This document shows positions 4,606 through 5,926 of a DNA stretch of 5,926 nucleotides, piece by piece; the stretch's first letter is position 1, and each line of letters starts with the position of its first letter. The notes beneath the pieces are model-generated. The model was not told where the DNA came from. It worked only from the letters and a program-made list of their open reading frames with translations, and did no database searches. Both the position numbers and the translations under genes were made by a program. The stretch comes from Candidatus Bathyarchaeota archaeon. Lineage in GTDB: Archaea > Thermoproteota > Bathyarchaeia > TCS64. Location of the stretch: contig JAFGTA010000111.1 in assembly GCA_016934355.1 (NCBI GenBank), forward strand, positions 1 to 5,926. The letters are read 5' to 3'.

Positions 4606-5926
4606 GTCTACGGAAGGCGGGTTATATAGTGGGCGAGGTGGACACGAGCAGGTTCGTGTTCGTCAGCGACCTCGACAGCTTCCCGCCCAAACACGAGTAC
4701 CTGATCATACCGGGAGTCAGGGAGAGGGAGGGCATCGGCATCAAGAAGGTGGACGTCCTCGCCCAAGTGAGCAGGATAAGCAACTACTCCGACATCCTAG
4801 GCGAGGGCCTGAGCCTTGAGGAGCTTGAGAGCATAATCAACAGATACACGGCGACCACCAAGGTCTTCGGCGAAGCCAAGATTCTGGGCTACCTCAACAG
4901 GAGAGGAGAGGTGATGATCCCCAGGAGCGCCGCCATACCAGGCCAGGAGGTCTTCATAGCCCCCAGCGACGCCCTAGAGACGTTCTTCACCAAGGACATC
5001 AGGTCCGGGATACCCATCGGCGGGCTAATCACACGCGAGGAGGTTAAGGTGGCGCTGGACCCTAACGGGTTCAGGAAGCATGTCGCAGTCATAGCCCAGA
5101 CGGGGGCGGGCAAGTCGTACCTCGTCGGCCTCATGCTCGAGAACCTGCTTCCCCTAGGAGCCACCGTCATCGTTCTGGACCCTAACAGCGACTACGTGAT
5201 GATGAGGAGAGGCGGAGACGGGAAACAGACGAGGATCGCAGAAGACGTGGTTGTCTACAGGCCACCCGGCCTAGAAGGAAGACGGTACAGCGACGAGGAG
5301 ATCGGAGGCGCGGAAGCCTACACCATCGACTTCAGCAGCCTCAGCGCACCGGAGGTCTGCGACGTCGCCGGGATAAGCAGCAGGTGGGCGGTGATCAGGG
5401 AGGCTGTCGGAGAGGGGCTGGCTCAGCTTCAGGGAGTCTACGGGCCTCAGCAGCTCATTGACGCCCTCGATAGGATAGCGTTGAACCCGGCGACGGACAG
5501 CCGGAAGGCTAAGGCCGCGGTGAGTGCAGTCACCTACATCCGCAGACTCCTCAGTTACAGGATATGGGGTAGCAGGGATATCCCGCTCGATGAGCTTGTG
5601 AAGCCCAAGAGGCTCAGCGTCATAGACCTCGCAGGTCTTCAGGGGAACGTCTCAAGCTACATCGTCCAGAAGACGCTGGACGACGTTTGGGGTCTCGCCG
5701 TGACCGGCAGCCTACAGTACCCCGTGTTCATCGTCTTGGAGGAGGCCCACAACTTCGCTCCCGGCAGCGGCCAGCCTCAGAGGGGCAGCAGCCTCAGCAT
5801 CATCGAGCGCATCGCGGCGGAGGGCCGCAAGTTCGGCATATTCCTCGTCGTGGTGACGCAGCGCCCAAACAAGATCAGCAGCAACGTGCTGAGCCAGTGC
5901 AACAGCCAGATAATCATGAGGCTCAC
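4602..5926 (+). CDS. herA: HerA-family hexameric DNA helicase/translocase, C-terminus cut by the window edge
   Basis: 441 complete codons are present before the right edge; the family usually reaches about 500-600 residues, so the C-terminal end is missing. Residues about 7-140 match the HAS-barrel domain that docks NurA (GYIVGEVDTSRFVFV at 7-21). The RecA-like FtsK/HerA ATPase follows: Walker A AQTGAGKS at 165-172 with Lys171, an LDPNSDYV segment just after it where HerA proteins have LDPhGEY, and Walker B VFIVLEEAHNF at 375-385 with Glu380/Glu381. The AAEGRKFGIF and VVTQRP (Thr419-Pro422) segments are HerA hallmarks, followed by NSQIIMRL at the edge. HerA forms a hexameric ring that pumps DNA into NurA for end resection, acting with Mre11-Rad50. 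The gene overlaps nurA and uses TTG as start with a strong ribosome site. Domain order and motifs make the call firm; relatives such as VirB4 or FtsK are excluded by the N-terminal barrel and the nurA partner. Confidence 0.96.
   Translation, partial: MSLRKAGYIVGEVDTSRFVFVSDLDSFPPKHEYLIIPGVREREGIGIKKVDVLAQVSRISNYSDILGEGLSLEELESIINRYTATTKVFGEAKILGYLNRRGEVMIPRSAAIPGQEVFIAPSDALETFFTKDIRSGIPIGGLITREEVKVALDPNGFRKHVAVIAQTGAGKSYLVGLMLENLLPLGATVIVLDPNSDYVMMRRGGDGKQTRIAEDVVVYRPPGLEGRRYSDEEIGGAEAYTIDFSSLSAPEVCDVAGISSRWAVIREAVGEGLAQLQGVYGPQQLIDALDRIALNPATDSRKAKAAVSAVTYIRRLLSYRIWGSRDIPLDELVKPKRLSVIDLAGLQGNVSSYIVQKTLDDVWGLAVTGSLQYPVFIVLEEAHNFAPGSGQPQRGSSLSIIERIAAEGRKFGIFLVVVTQRPNKISSNVLSQCNSQIIMRL

Noticed and set aside
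3448..5926. nurA-herA as an antiviral HerA defence cassette
   Set aside because: Defence versions pair HerA with Sir2 or other effector domains or sit among mobile genes. Here HerA has its canonical NurA partner, no mobile or defence genes are nearby, and the housekeeping repair role fits best.

Overview
The window looks like archaeal chromosomal DNA. The support is a NurA nuclease gene overlapping a HerA helicase gene, oligo-T tracts instead of strong hairpin terminators, TATA-like boxes, a mix of GGTGA/GGAG ribosome sites and short or leaderless starts, TTG start codons, and heavy use of AGG for arginine. The coding DNA is fairly GC-rich and the spacers are AT-rich. I cannot assign a lineage from this sequence alone. 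I see no mobile element, CRISPR array, tRNA or rRNA.

The left half (1-2449) is all minus strand. Reading along that strand there is a MscS-type mechanosensitive channel (2449-1622), then a 62-residue protein with four CxxC pairs and an extremely acidic tail (1376-1188), then an M14 zinc-carboxypeptidase homologue (1062 running off the left edge). Oligo-T tracts follow the first two genes, so each gene is probably its own transcription unit. The M14 homologue has kept most family landmarks, but the first zinc-binding His appears to be Asn.

A divergent 113-bp spacer (2450-2562) separates the channel from the plus-strand genes. It holds a perfect 19-bp inverted repeat plus a third copy of its TGATCA core. 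The spacings of 11 and 32 bp put all three cores on one face of the helix, which is a good candidate for a regulator site serving both directions.

The right half (2563-5926) is all plus strand. Two small adjacent genes (2563-2880 and 2885-3109) share a conserved FRxxLIxSGIPxxEA segment and appear to be paralogues of an unrecognised family. A small Cys-containing protein with a basic tail follows (3162-3353). The nurA-herA pair comes last: nurA is complete (3448-4605), and herA (from 4602, TTG start) is cut by the right edge. NurA and HerA act together in DNA end resection for double-strand-break repair. The partner genes mre11 and rad50 often lie nearby in archaea, but nothing of them is visible here.

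The least explained parts are the altered M14 active site, the TGATCA operator array, the small paralogue pair, and the two Cys-rich mini-proteins with oppositely charged tails.
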